From NCBI RefSeq assembly GCF_004919085.1, contig NZ_STGL01000008.1, forward strand, positions 1 through 64,000: 64,000 nucleotides of DNA. Reading direction: 5' to 3'. Every line of letters starts with the position of its first letter. The stretch's first letter is position 1. The notes beneath the pieces are model-generated. The model saw nothing but the letters and a program-made list of their open reading frames with translations, was not told the origin of the DNA and did not search any database. Positions 15,894-23,652 of this stretch are shown one piece after another. Source of the stretch: Nocardioides sp. GY 10127 (GTDB lineage Bacteria > Actinomycetota > Actinomycetes > Propionibacteriales > Nocardioidaceae). Both the position numbers and the translations under genes were made by a program.

Positions 15894-16495
15894 GCCAGCT
15901 CCCGGGCCCGGGCGTCGGAGGCGAGGAACGCCCCCAGGGCGGCGGAGTGGTGCGGATGCACGTCCAGCTCCCGGGCGCACCCGGGGCAGGTGGTGGTCCC
16001 GCCGGGCTCGGCCGTCATGGCGTGGACGGCCCGGCAGTGGGCGCAGAACACCGGCAGCGGGACCGGCCCGTCGTGGGCGTCCACCGCGAAGCTGCGCAGC
16101 TCCTCGGGGCAGGCCCCCTGGGCCCGGCAGACCGCGAGCGCGACGAGGACGTCGTGCCGGCCGCCCGCGACCATCACCCGGGCTCCGGTGCGCAGCTCGC
16201 CCAGCGCGCGGACGAGCAGGTCGCGCCCGGCCCCGACGGGGCCGTCGGGCAGGGCCAGCAGGCGGGTCGGGGCGACCCGGGTCGCGGCCGCGCTCCAGTA
16301 GGCACCCACCGCCTCGGCGCGGGGGTCGGCCCCGCAGACGGCGACCAGGTAGCCCGTGGCCCGGGGGTCGACGGGCTCGGGCTCGGCCGGCCAGACCGGC
16401 AGGCCGAGCGGCTGCTCGACGGGCTTCTCGCCGGGCTGCTCGCCCAGGCGCCCGTCGGGCGCCGGCGTCGCCGGCGCGGCGTCCACCATCGTCAT
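15890..16495 (-). CDS. Third component of N-demethylase set 2 (DmmC-like, CxxC/CxxC protein)
   Basis: A 201-aa homologue of the copy-1 DmmC-like protein: a Pro/Glu-rich N-terminal leader (LGEQPGEKPVEQPLG), an alpha/beta middle with RVMVAGGRHDVLVALAVCRA, and two CxxC pairs (FCAHCRAVH and CPGCARELDVHPHHS). It is the second gene of the operon, 16 bp after the EutQ-like cupin gene. The start could be the ATG at 16495 or the one two codons later. Confidence 0.75.
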   Translation of the reverse strand: MTMVDAAPATPAPDGRLGEQPGEKPVEQPLGLPVWPAEPEPVDPRATGYLVAVCGADPRAEAVGAYWSAAATRVAPTRLLALPDGPVGAGRDLLVRALGELRTGARVMVAGGRHDVLVALAVCRAQGACPEELRSFAVDAHDGPVPLPVFCAHCRAVHAMTAEPGGTTTCPGCARELDVHPHHSAALGAFLASDARARELA

Positions 16496-16511
16496 GACGG
16501 CCGGGGCCCGC

Positions 16512-16895
16512 TCAGAGCAGGGTGCCGTCGCGGTCGCCGACGTAGAACGCCAGCGCGTACGAGGGGGTGGAGAAGGCGATCCGCGAGCCCTTGGGGAAGA
16601 AGATCGCGTCCTTCTCGCGGGCCACCATCGTCTGGCCGGTGTCGACGTTGACGAGGGTGAACTCGCCCTGCAGGACGACCTTCATCTCGTCGTAGCCGTA
16701 GTCGTAGACCAGCGGCTCGTCCGTGTGGTGCAGCTCGAAGTAGCCGCTGCACATCGTGCTGCCCTCGGGGTTCTGGTAGACGTCGCCGATGTAGCCCTCG
16801 GCGTCCGGGTGCTCCTCCATGCGGGGCAGGCCCTGCCACGCGTCCGGCGTGACGCGGAACGGGGTGGTGGTACCTGCGGTCGCCTCGGCGGACAT
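16512..16895 (-). CDS. Small cupin, EutQ-like
   Basis: A 127-aa single-domain cupin. YDEMKVVLQGEFTLVNVDTG and FFPKGSRIAFSTPSYALAFYV resemble the cupin of EutQ from ethanolamine utilisation operons. The ATG at 16895 follows AGGAG at good spacing; a longer frame to 16958 lacks such a site. It is first in the operon with the six N-demethylase genes. In enteric bacteria EutQ acts as an acetate kinase and microcompartment factor; such a role is not implied here, and a metal- or substrate-binding accessory function is just as possible. Its presence adds a second ethanolamine-type link to the region. Confidence 0.78.
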   Translation of the reverse strand: MSAEATAGTTTPFRVTPDAWQGLPRMEEHPDAEGYIGDVYQNPEGSTMCSGYFELHHTDEPLVYDYGYDEMKVVLQGEFTLVNVDTGQTMVAREKDAIFFPKGSRIAFSTPSYALAFYVGDRDGTLL

Positions 16896-16984
16896 GGCTG
16901 CTCCTCGTCGTCGGCCCCCCGGTGGGGGCGGTGCTGGGACGACGTCCATGCAATCCACGCCACGTTTCGCGGGCGCCCGCGCCG

Positions 16985-17028
16985 TGTAAACGTTACATCA
17001 CGGAAGACAGCGTTTCCTGTGGTGAAAC
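16985..17028 (-). promoter_or_regulatory. Two palindromes upstream of the N-demethylase operon
   Basis: Two inverted repeats lie 90-133 bp before the cupin start. At 16985-16997 there is TGTAAACGTTACA (TGTAA/TTACA arms around 3 bp). At 17012-17028 there is GTTTC-N7-GAAAC, the layout also found in front of amt. The stretch 16975-17030 is AT-richer than its surroundings, as expected for a regulated promoter. I could not assign -35/-10 boxes with confidence. Confidence 0.5.
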
Positions 17029-17036
17029 AGCCTCGG

Positions 17037-19025
17037 TCAGCCGAGCTCGCCGGCCACGGCCCCCTCGAACTGGCTGCGGTAGAGCCGTGCGTAGGCGCCG
17101 TCCGCGGCCACGAGCTCGTCGTGCGTGCCCTGCTCCACGATGTCGCCGTGCTCCATCACGAGGATGAGGTCGGCGTCGCGGATGGTGGAGAGCCGGTGCG
17201 CGATGACGAACGACGTCCGGTCGGCCCGCAGCGCCGCCATGGCGTGCTGGAGCAGCAGCTCCGTGCGGGTGTCGACCGACGAGGTCGCCTCGTCGAGGAT
17301 CAGCAGGGCGGGGTCGGTGAGGAACGCCCGCGCGATGGTGACGAGCTGGCGCTCACCGGCCGAGAGGCTCCCACCGTTCTCGGAGACCACCGTGTCGTAG
17401 CCGTCCGGCAGCGAGTGGACGAACCGGTCCACGAACGTGGCCCGCGCCGCCTCGAGCACCTGCTCCTCGGTCGCGCCCGGGCGGCCGTAGGCGATGTTGT
17501 CCCGGATGGTCCCCTCGAAGAGCCACGTGTCCTGCAGGACCATGCCGATGCGCGAGCGGAGCTCGCGGCGCGGCACCGCCGCCACGTCCACGCCGTCGAG
17601 CGTGATCCGCCCGGCGTCGAGGTCGTAGAAGCGCATGACGAGGTTGACCAGGGTCGTCTTGCCGGCGCCGGTCGGGCCCACGATGGCGACGGTCTGCCCG
17701 GGGCGGGCCACCAGCGACAGGTCGCGGACGAGCTCGCGGTCGGCCTCGTAGGAGAACCGGACGTGCTCGAAGCGCACCTCGCCGTGGGTGTCCTCCCGCC
17801 CGGGCAGGGACGTGGTGGTCAGGTCGGCGGTCTGCTCCTCGGCGTCCAGGAGCTCGAAGACCCGCTCGGCGGACGCGACCCCCGACTGGAGCAGGTTCGC
17901 CATGGAGGCGACCGTGGTGAGCGGCTGGGAGAACTGCCGCGTGTACTGGATGAACGCCTGGACGTCGCCCAGGGTGAGCGCGCCCGAGGAGACCCGCAGG
18001 GCACCGAGGACGGCCACCGCGACGTAGTTGAGGTTGCCGACGAACATCATCGTCGGCATCACCATGCCGCTGATGAACTGCGCCTTGAAGGAGACCCGGT
18101 AGAGGTCCTCGTTGAGCTCGCCGAAGCGCTCCTCCACCTCGGCGGTGCGCCCGAAGACCTTGACCAGCGCCTGGCCGGAGAAGGCCTCCTCGACGTGGCC
18201 GTTCAGCTCGCCGGTGCGCCGCCACTGGGCGGTGAACTGGGTGCGCGAGCGACTCATGATGAGGCGGGTCAGCACCAGCGAGACCGGCACGGAGACGAAC
18301 GCGACCAGCGCCAGCAGCGGGCTGATCCACACCATCATCGCGAGCACGGCCAGCAGCATGAGCAGCGACTGGAGCAGCTGGCTCATCGTCTGCTGGAGCG
18401 TGGTGGAGACGTTGTCGATGTCGTTGGTGACGCGGCTGAGGATCTCGCCGCGGGCCGAGCGGTCGACGTAGGAGAGCGGGAGCCGGTGCAGCTTCTCCTC
18501 GACGTCCGCGCGCAGGGCCCGGATGGTCCGCTGGACCACGCCGTTGAGCACGAAGCCCGCGAGCCACGAGAGCACGGCGCCCGAGACGTAGACCACGAGG
18601 ACGAGGACGAGCCAGTGGCCGACGGCGTCGAAGTCCACGCCCTCGCCGGGCACGACCCCCTGCGCCTGCACCGCGGCGGGCAGCTCGTCGACGGGCGTGC
18701 CCGCCGGGTACAGCTTGCCGAGCAGGCCGCGGAAGACGAGGTCGGTGGCGTGCCCCAGGAGCCGCGGCCCCACGGACATGAGCGCCACGGACGCCGCCAC
18801 GAGCACGAGGACGCCGATCGCGGCGGTGCGCTCGGGGCGCATCCGCGCCACCAGCCGCTTGGCGGACGGCCCGAAGGACTCCGCCTTGCCGCCGACGGCC
18901 ATGCCGCCCGCGTGCGGCGGACCGGGCATCGGGCCGCGCTGGCCGCCCTGCGGGCCGAGCCGCTCGGTGGCCTTCGCGGAGCCGTTGCCCGCCGGCCGAG
19001 GACCGGTGGGGTGCGTGCCGCTCAT
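17037..19025 (-). CDS. ABC exporter half-transporter (TMD-NBD), catalytic-site subunit
   Basis: A 662-aa type IV ABC exporter half. Residues 1-60 are a Gly/Pro-rich cytoplasmic extension. About six transmembrane segments follow between residues 65 and 380, then an ATPase domain with Walker A GPTGAGKTT, a deviating signature LSAGERQL, Walker B ALLILDEATSS with the catalytic Glu, and the H-loop VIAHRLSTI. It overlaps the partner gene in ATGA, so the two halves are co-translated. The partner's degenerate catalytic site marks a heterodimeric exporter of the TM287/288 or BmrCD type. The substrate is unknown; TetR-linked exporters often carry drugs or lipids. Confidence 0.9.
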   Translation of the reverse strand: MSGTHPTGPRPAGNGSAKATERLGPQGGQRGPMPGPPHAGGMAVGGKAESFGPSAKRLVARMRPERTAAIGVLVLVAASVALMSVGPRLLGHATDLVFRGLLGKLYPAGTPVDELPAAVQAQGVVPGEGVDFDAVGHWLVLVLVVYVSGAVLSWLAGFVLNGVVQRTIRALRADVEEKLHRLPLSYVDRSARGEILSRVTNDIDNVSTTLQQTMSQLLQSLLMLLAVLAMMVWISPLLALVAFVSVPVSLVLTRLIMSRSRTQFTAQWRRTGELNGHVEEAFSGQALVKVFGRTAEVEERFGELNEDLYRVSFKAQFISGMVMPTMMFVGNLNYVAVAVLGALRVSSGALTLGDVQAFIQYTRQFSQPLTTVASMANLLQSGVASAERVFELLDAEEQTADLTTTSLPGREDTHGEVRFEHVRFSYEADRELVRDLSLVARPGQTVAIVGPTGAGKTTLVNLVMRFYDLDAGRITLDGVDVAAVPRRELRSRIGMVLQDTWLFEGTIRDNIAYGRPGATEEQVLEAARATFVDRFVHSLPDGYDTVVSENGGSLSAGERQLVTIARAFLTDPALLILDEATSSVDTRTELLLQHAMAALRADRTSFVIAHRLSTIRDADLILVMEHGDIVEQGTHDELVAADGAYARLYRSQFEGAVAGELG

Positions 19026-20758
19026 GCCGCCTCCTCCGCGCCCCGCTGGGAGGCGACGATCTCCTGGTAGGTCTCGCAGGTGCCGAGCAGCTCGGCATGG
19101 GTGCCCGACCCGACCACCCGGCCGTCCTCCAGGACGACGATGGTGTCGGCGTCGCGGATCGTGGAGACCCGCTGGGCCACGACCACGACGGTCGCGTCGG
19201 TGGTCACCGGCTTGAGCGCCGCCCGCAGCCGGGCGTCCGTCGCCAGGTCGAGGGCGGAGAACGAGTCGTCGAAGAGGTAGACCGCCGGGCGGCGGACCAC
19301 GGCCCGCGCGATGGCCAGCCGCTGCCGCTGGCCCCCGGAGAAGTCCGTGCCGCCCTGGGTGACCGGAGCGTCCAGGCCCTCCGGGAGCGCGGCCACGAAG
19401 TCCTTGGCCTGCGCGACCTCGAGGGCCGCCCACATCTCCTCCTCGGTGGCGTCCGGCTTGCCGTGCGCGAGGTTGGAGCGCACCGTGCCGGAGAAGAGGT
19501 AGGCCTGCTGCGGGACGAGCCCGAGGTCGGCCCAGAGCGCCTCCGGCTCGAGGTCGCGGACGTCGACGCCGCCGACCCGCACCGTGCCGCCGGTGGCGTC
19601 GAAGAGCCGCGGGACGAGGTTGACCAGCGTGGTCTTGCCGGCGCCGGTGGAGCCGATGACGGCGATGGTCTCGCCGGGGCGGCCCTCCAGGCTGACCTCG
19701 TGCAGGACCGGCGACTCGGCGCCGGGGTAGGAGAACGTGACGGCCTCCAGCGAGAGGTGGCCGCGCCGCAGCGGGTCGGGCGTGCGGGGCTCGGCCGGCG
19801 GGCGGACCGACGACTCGGTGTCGAGCACCTCGGCGATGCGCTCGCCGCAGACGGCCGAGCGCGGCACCTGCATCATGAAGAACGTCGCCATCATGACGCT
19901 CATGAGGATCTGCATGAGGTAGGACAGGAAGGCCGTGAGGGCGCCGACCTGGGTCTCCCCCGCGTCCACGCGGAGCCCGCCGAACCAGATCACGGCGACG
20001 CTGGAGACGTTGACGACGATCATCGCGAGCGGGAACAGCGCGGCCATCCAGCGGCCCGCGCGGATCGCGACCTCGGTGAGGGCGTCGTTGGCCTCCGCGA
20101 AGCGCTCCACCTCGCGGGGCTCCCGGACGAACGCCCGGACCACGCGGATGCCGCTGATCTGCTCGCGCAGCACCCGGTTGACCTCGTCGATCCGCGACTG
20201 CATGGCCCGGAAGCTCGGCACCATCCGCGACACGACGAACCCGACCGAGGCGAACAGCGCGGGCACGACCACGACGAGGATCCAGCCGAGGCCGAGGTCC
20301 TCCCGCAGGGCCATGAGGATGCCGCCGATCATCATGATCGGGCTGGCGATCGCGACGGTCGCGCCCATCACGACGAGCATCTGGACCTGCTGGACGTCGT
20401 TGGTGGTGCGGGTGAGCAGCGAGGGCGCCCCGAACCGGGAGACCTCCTGGGCCGAGAAGGACTGGACCCGGGCGAACAGCGCCCGGCGCAGGTCGCGACC
20501 CAGGCTCATCGCCGTGCGCGCCCCCAGGTAGGACGCCCCGAGGCTGGCGACGATCTGGCCGATCGAGACGGCGAGCATGAGGCCGCCGAGACGCCAGATG
20601 GTGGCCTGGTCGCCCAGCACGATGCCCTCGTCGATGATCCGGGCGTTGAGGCTGGGCAGGTACAGCATGGCGAGCACGCCGCCCAGCTGCAGGACGGCGA
20701 CGCCGACCAGCGGGCCGCGGTACGGCGCGAGCCGCTCGCGGAGCAGTCTCACGAGCAT
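19022..20758 (-). CDS. ABC exporter half-transporter, degenerate-site subunit
   Basis: A 578-aa ABC exporter half with a six-helix membrane domain (residues about 15-310) and an NBD: Walker A GSTGAGKTT, canonical signature FSGGQRQRLAIARA, Walker B AVYLFDDSFSALD where the catalytic Glu is replaced by Asp, and VVAQRVSTI where the usual H-loop His is Gln. Such residues mark the non-hydrolysing site of a heterodimer. It follows the TetR gene directly: the exporter ATG shares a base with the TetR stop (20758), so one transcript TetR-ABC-ABC is likely, autoregulated through the palindromes at 21472-21536. Confidence 0.9.
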   Translation of the reverse strand: MLVRLLRERLAPYRGPLVGVAVLQLGGVLAMLYLPSLNARIIDEGIVLGDQATIWRLGGLMLAVSIGQIVASLGASYLGARTAMSLGRDLRRALFARVQSFSAQEVSRFGAPSLLTRTTNDVQQVQMLVVMGATVAIASPIMMIGGILMALREDLGLGWILVVVVPALFASVGFVVSRMVPSFRAMQSRIDEVNRVLREQISGIRVVRAFVREPREVERFAEANDALTEVAIRAGRWMAALFPLAMIVVNVSSVAVIWFGGLRVDAGETQVGALTAFLSYLMQILMSVMMATFFMMQVPRSAVCGERIAEVLDTESSVRPPAEPRTPDPLRRGHLSLEAVTFSYPGAESPVLHEVSLEGRPGETIAVIGSTGAGKTTLVNLVPRLFDATGGTVRVGGVDVRDLEPEALWADLGLVPQQAYLFSGTVRSNLAHGKPDATEEEMWAALEVAQAKDFVAALPEGLDAPVTQGGTDFSGGQRQRLAIARAVVRRPAVYLFDDSFSALDLATDARLRAALKPVTTDATVVVVAQRVSTIRDADTIVVLEDGRVVGSGTHAELLGTCETYQEIVASQRGAEEAA

Positions 20759-21456
20759 CAGGGGGTCTCCTCGGTGGGGGGCTGGGTGGAGGGATGGCTG
20801 GGGGGCTGGGTGGCGGTGGTGCGGGGTGCGGGGCTCCCCGCCGGCGCGAGCGCGGCGGGCGACCCGGGCGGCGCGAGCAGCCCGTGCAGCAGGGTGTCGA
20901 CCACCTGCTCGGGGGTGAGCAGGCGACCGTCGGCGATCTGGGCGTGGCTGCCGGCGAACAGCAGGAGCCGGAAGCGGTGGACGAGGTCCTCGACCGGGAC
21001 GGTCAGCTGCTCGGCGTCCGGGGTGACGAGGTCGGCGAGCATGCCGTCGAGCCGGGCCCGCCAGGCGTCCGCCCGCTCCCCGTCGTGCAGGCCGCGCGGC
21101 GGCCCGACCATGCCCACCTTCTGCATGAGGAAGAACGTGGCGCGCCAGCGCTGCTGCAGGACGGAGCCCGCCTGGACGAGCCGGTCGTGCAGCGGGAGGC
21201 CGGGGTCGATCTCGGCGATGCGCTCCGGCAGGGCGCCGGGCTCGAACGCCTTGGCGATGGCGAGGTCGACGAGCTCCTCCTTGGAGTCGACGACCCGGAA
21301 GATGGTCCCCTCGGCCACGCCGGCCGCCTCGGCGATCTGCCGGGTGGTGACGGCGCGGCCGTGCTCGCGCAGGAGGTGCAGGGTGGCGCTCACGAGAGCG
21401 GCCTTGCGCTCCTCGGGCGCCATCGGTCGCGCGCGGCGCCTCACGGTGTCGTTCAC
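20758..21456 (-). CDS. TetR-family transcriptional regulator
   Basis: Repressor of about 232 aa. The N-terminal HTH is clear (LVSATLHLLREHGRAVTTRQ, IAEAAGVAEGTIFRVVDSKE), followed by a helical ligand-binding domain. The C-terminal 50 residues are Pro/Thr/Ser-rich and probably disordered. I place the start at GTG 21456; an ATG at 21423 is also possible. The ATG at 21486 is unlikely because it lies inside a palindromic operator. It is first in an operon with the two ABC exporter genes and probably represses them. Confidence 0.88.
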   Translation of the reverse strand: MNDTVRRRARPMAPEERKAALVSATLHLLREHGRAVTTRQIAEAAGVAEGTIFRVVDSKEELVDLAIAKAFEPGALPERIAEIDPGLPLHDRLVQAGSVLQQRWRATFFLMQKVGMVGPPRGLHDGERADAWRARLDGMLADLVTPDAEQLTVPVEDLVHRFRLLLFAGSHAQIADGRLLTPEQVVDTLLHGLLAPPGSPAALAPAGSPAPRTTATQPPSHPSTQPPTEETP

Positions 21457-21471
21457 GGGGAGGACGTTAGA

Positions 21472-21536
21472 TGAGTGAGCACTCACTCAGCCAGTCATTT
21501 CCCGGCCGGACCTTCGAGTGAGTGGCGGCTCACTCG
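21472..21536 (-). promoter_or_regulatory. Probable TetR operators O1 and O2
   Basis: O1 at 21472-21489 is TGAGTGAGCACTCACTCA (8-bp arms around CA). O2 at 21515-21536 has arms CGAGTGAG/CTCACTCG around 6 bp. Both share the GAGTGAG half-site and lie just upstream of the TetR gene, as expected for autoregulation. An exact copy of O1 occurs at 23529-23546, at the end of citA. Confidence 0.7.
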
Positions 21537-21567
21537 CGCGGAGGCGGGGCGGGGGCGGGGGCCGGGC

Positions 21568-22227
21568 TCAGGGGGCGAGGCGCTCCGTGCGCCACCCGGA
21601 GGGCGCGGCGTCGTCGCGGCGGTAGACGAGCCGGTCGTGCAGGCGGGAGGGGCGGCCCTGCCAGAACTCGACCGTCTGGGGCCGGACGAGGTAGCCGCCC
21701 CAGGTGGCCGGCGGCGGGACGTCCTCGCCCTCGAACCGGCGCTCGGCCTCGGCGTAGGAGGCCTCCAGCTCGGCGCGGTCGGCGACCACGGAGGACTGGC
21801 GCGAGGCGTGCGCGCCCAGCTGCGAGCCCCGCGGCCGGACGGCGAAGTAGTCCTCCACCTCGGGGCGCGGCAGCGGCTCCGCGACCCCCTCGACACGGAC
21901 GTTGCGCTCGAGGTCGTGCCACGGGAAGAGGAGCGCGACGGCGGGGTTCTCGGCCAGCTCCGCCCCCTTGCGCGAGGCGTGGTTGGTGAAGAAGACGAGC
22001 CCCTCGGGGCGGCGCTCCTTGAGCAGCACCGTGCGGGCTGACGGCCGGCCGGCCGCGTCCACCGTGGCGACGACCATCGCGTTGGGCTCGCCGAGGCCGG
22101 CCTCGAGGGCGTCGGCGAACCAGCGGTCGAAGAGGTCGAGCGGGTCCGCGAGCAGCTCGGACTCGTCGAGGCCGCGGGCGGCGTAGTCGTGGCGCAGGGA
22201 GCGGAGGTCGGGGTGCTGCTCGGTCAC
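21568..22227 (-). CDS. pdxH: Pyridoxamine 5'-phosphate oxidase
   Basis: FMN enzyme that oxidises pyridoxine or pyridoxamine 5'-phosphate to PLP; 219 aa, the normal length. Signatures: NAMVVATVDAAGRPSARTVLLKERRPEGLVFFTNHASRKG, PRGSQLGAHASRQSSV and the C-terminal WQGRPSRLHDRLVYRRD with the PLP-contacting Arg and His residues. Start is GTG (22227). It is divergent from citrate synthase across about 190 bp and tail-faces the TetR promoter region. Confidence 0.95.
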   Translation of the reverse strand: MTEQHPDLRSLRHDYAARGLDESELLADPLDLFDRWFADALEAGLGEPNAMVVATVDAAGRPSARTVLLKERRPEGLVFFTNHASRKGAELAENPAVALLFPWHDLERNVRVEGVAEPLPRPEVEDYFAVRPRGSQLGAHASRQSSVVADRAELEASYAEAERRFEGEDVPPPATWGGYLVRPQTVEFWQGRPSRLHDRLVYRRDDAAPSGWRTERLAP

Positions 22228-22415
22228 GGTTCCACGCTAGCCCCGCGGGGCGCCCCGGGCACGCCCGGCCGCCGGGGGTGGGCAGCGCGCCGCCGCGTCC
22301 GTACCGTGGACGGGCTGTGGCGCGCGTCTCGTCCTGCAAGGATGCCGGGCACGTCCCTGCGCCCCGCGAGGAGCCGCGCCGCGACGCACCGCCGCCCACG
22401 ACGAAGGAGTCAGCC

Positions 22416-23534
22416 ATGTCCACTGCCGCCACCCCGCAGGTCATGCACGGTCTGGAGGGGGTCGTCGCCTTCGAGACCCAGATCGCCGAGCCGGACAAGG
22501 AGGGGTCGGCGCTGCGCTACCGCGGCGTCGACATCGAGGACCTGGTCGGCCGCGTGCCCTTCGAGCACATCTGGGGCCTCCTGGTGGACGGCTCGTTCAC
22601 GCCCGGCCTCCCGCCCGCCGAGGCGGCCACGCTGCCGGTGCACACCGGTGACGTCCGCGTCGACGTCCAGGCCGCCATCGCCATGCTCGCCCCGCAGCTC
22701 GGCCTCGGCCAGACCTACGACATCTCCCCCGCCCAGACCCGCGAGGACCTCGCCCGGGCCGCGGTCATGGTGCTCTCCTACGCCGGCCAGTCGGCCCGCG
22801 GCGTCGGGCTGCCGGTGGTGCCCCAGCACGTGGTGGACGAGGGCTCGACCCTGGCCGAGAAGTTCCTCCTGCGCTGGCGCGGCGAGGTGGACCCCAAGCA
22901 CGCCCACGCCATCGACGCCTACTGGTCCTCGGCGGCCGAGCACGGCATGAACGCCTCGACCTTCACCGCGCGCGTCATCACCTCCACCGGCGCGGACGTG
23001 GCCGCGGCCCTCTCCGGCGCGGTCGGGGCCATGAGCGGGCCGCTGCACGGCGGCGCGCCCTCTCGCGTGCTCGGGATGATCGCGGACGTCGAGGAGCGCG
23101 GCGACGCCCGGGCCTACGTCAAGGACCTGCTCGACAAGGGCGAGCGGCTGATGGGCTTCGGCCACCGCGTCTACCGGGCCGAGGACCCGCGCGCCCGCGT
23201 CCTGCGCCGCACCGCGCGCGAGCTCGGCGCCCCGCGCTACGAGGTCGCCCAGGCGCTGGAGCAGGCCGCGCTGGCCGAGCTGCGCGAGCGCCGGCCCGAC
23301 CGCGTCCTGGAGACCAACGTCGAGTTCTGGGCGGCCATCGTCCTGGACTTCGCCCAGGTGCCGGCCCCGATGTTCACGTCGATGTTCACCTGCGCCCGGA
23401 CCGGGGGCTGGTCGGCGCACATCCTGGAGCAGCGGACGACCGGGCGCCTCGTCCGGCCGTCCGCCGTCTACACCGGACCGGCCGCCCGCGGCCCCGAGAG
23501 CGTGGAGGGCTGGGACGCGTCCTGGGGTGAGTGA
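22416..23534 (+). CDS. citA: Citrate synthase (CitA-type)
   Basis: Condenses oxaloacetate and acetyl-CoA; 372 aa, the shorter Gram-positive type. Active-site segments are GPLHGGAPSRVL and GFGHRVYRAEDPRARVL, with the catalytic Asp/Glu region LETNVEFWAAIVLD. ATG at 22416 follows AAGGAG; upstream in-frame codons read through non-coding text. Mycobacteria also carry a second citrate synthase, citA, not far from serC, as here. Its stop codon lies inside a copy of the TetR operator palindrome. Confidence 0.93.
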   Translation: MSTAATPQVMHGLEGVVAFETQIAEPDKEGSALRYRGVDIEDLVGRVPFEHIWGLLVDGSFTPGLPPAEAATLPVHTGDVRVDVQAAIAMLAPQLGLGQTYDISPAQTREDLARAAVMVLSYAGQSARGVGLPVVPQHVVDEGSTLAEKFLLRWRGEVDPKHAHAIDAYWSSAAEHGMNASTFTARVITSTGADVAAALSGAVGAMSGPLHGGAPSRVLGMIADVEERGDARAYVKDLLDKGERLMGFGHRVYRAEDPRARVLRRTARELGAPRYEVAQALEQAALAELRERRPDRVLETNVEFWAAIVLDFAQVPAPMFTSMFTCARTGGWSAHILEQRTTGRLVRPSAVYTGPAARGPESVEGWDASWGE

Positions 23535-23546
23535 GCACTCACTCAG
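23529..23546. promoter_or_regulatory. Exact copy of the TetR O1 palindrome at the citA 3' end
   Basis: TGAGTGAGCACTCACTCA, identical over all 18 bases to O1 (21472-21489), and the next base also matches. It spans the citA stop codon, between convergent genes and away from any obvious promoter. It could be a remote operator for looping or a decoy site. Confidence 0.55.
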
Positions 23547-23578
23547 GTGACTCGCGCCTTCTCGGCGACACGCAGAAC

Positions 23579-23624
23579 GGCCCCGGTCGCCGTCCGGCTC
23601 GTGCCGGTCGGCGGCCGGGGCCGC
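23579..23624. terminator. Bidirectional terminator between citA and the M15-like gene
   Basis: GC stem CGGCCCCGG (23579-23587) pairs with CCGGGGCCG (23616-23624), with further pairing inside. It lies between two convergent genes. The 5' flank ACGCAGAACGGCCCCG also occurs at the rpoC terminator (52477-52492). Confidence 0.6.
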
Positions 23625-23652
23625 TCGCGTCGCAGGGCGCCGTGGGGCGCCG

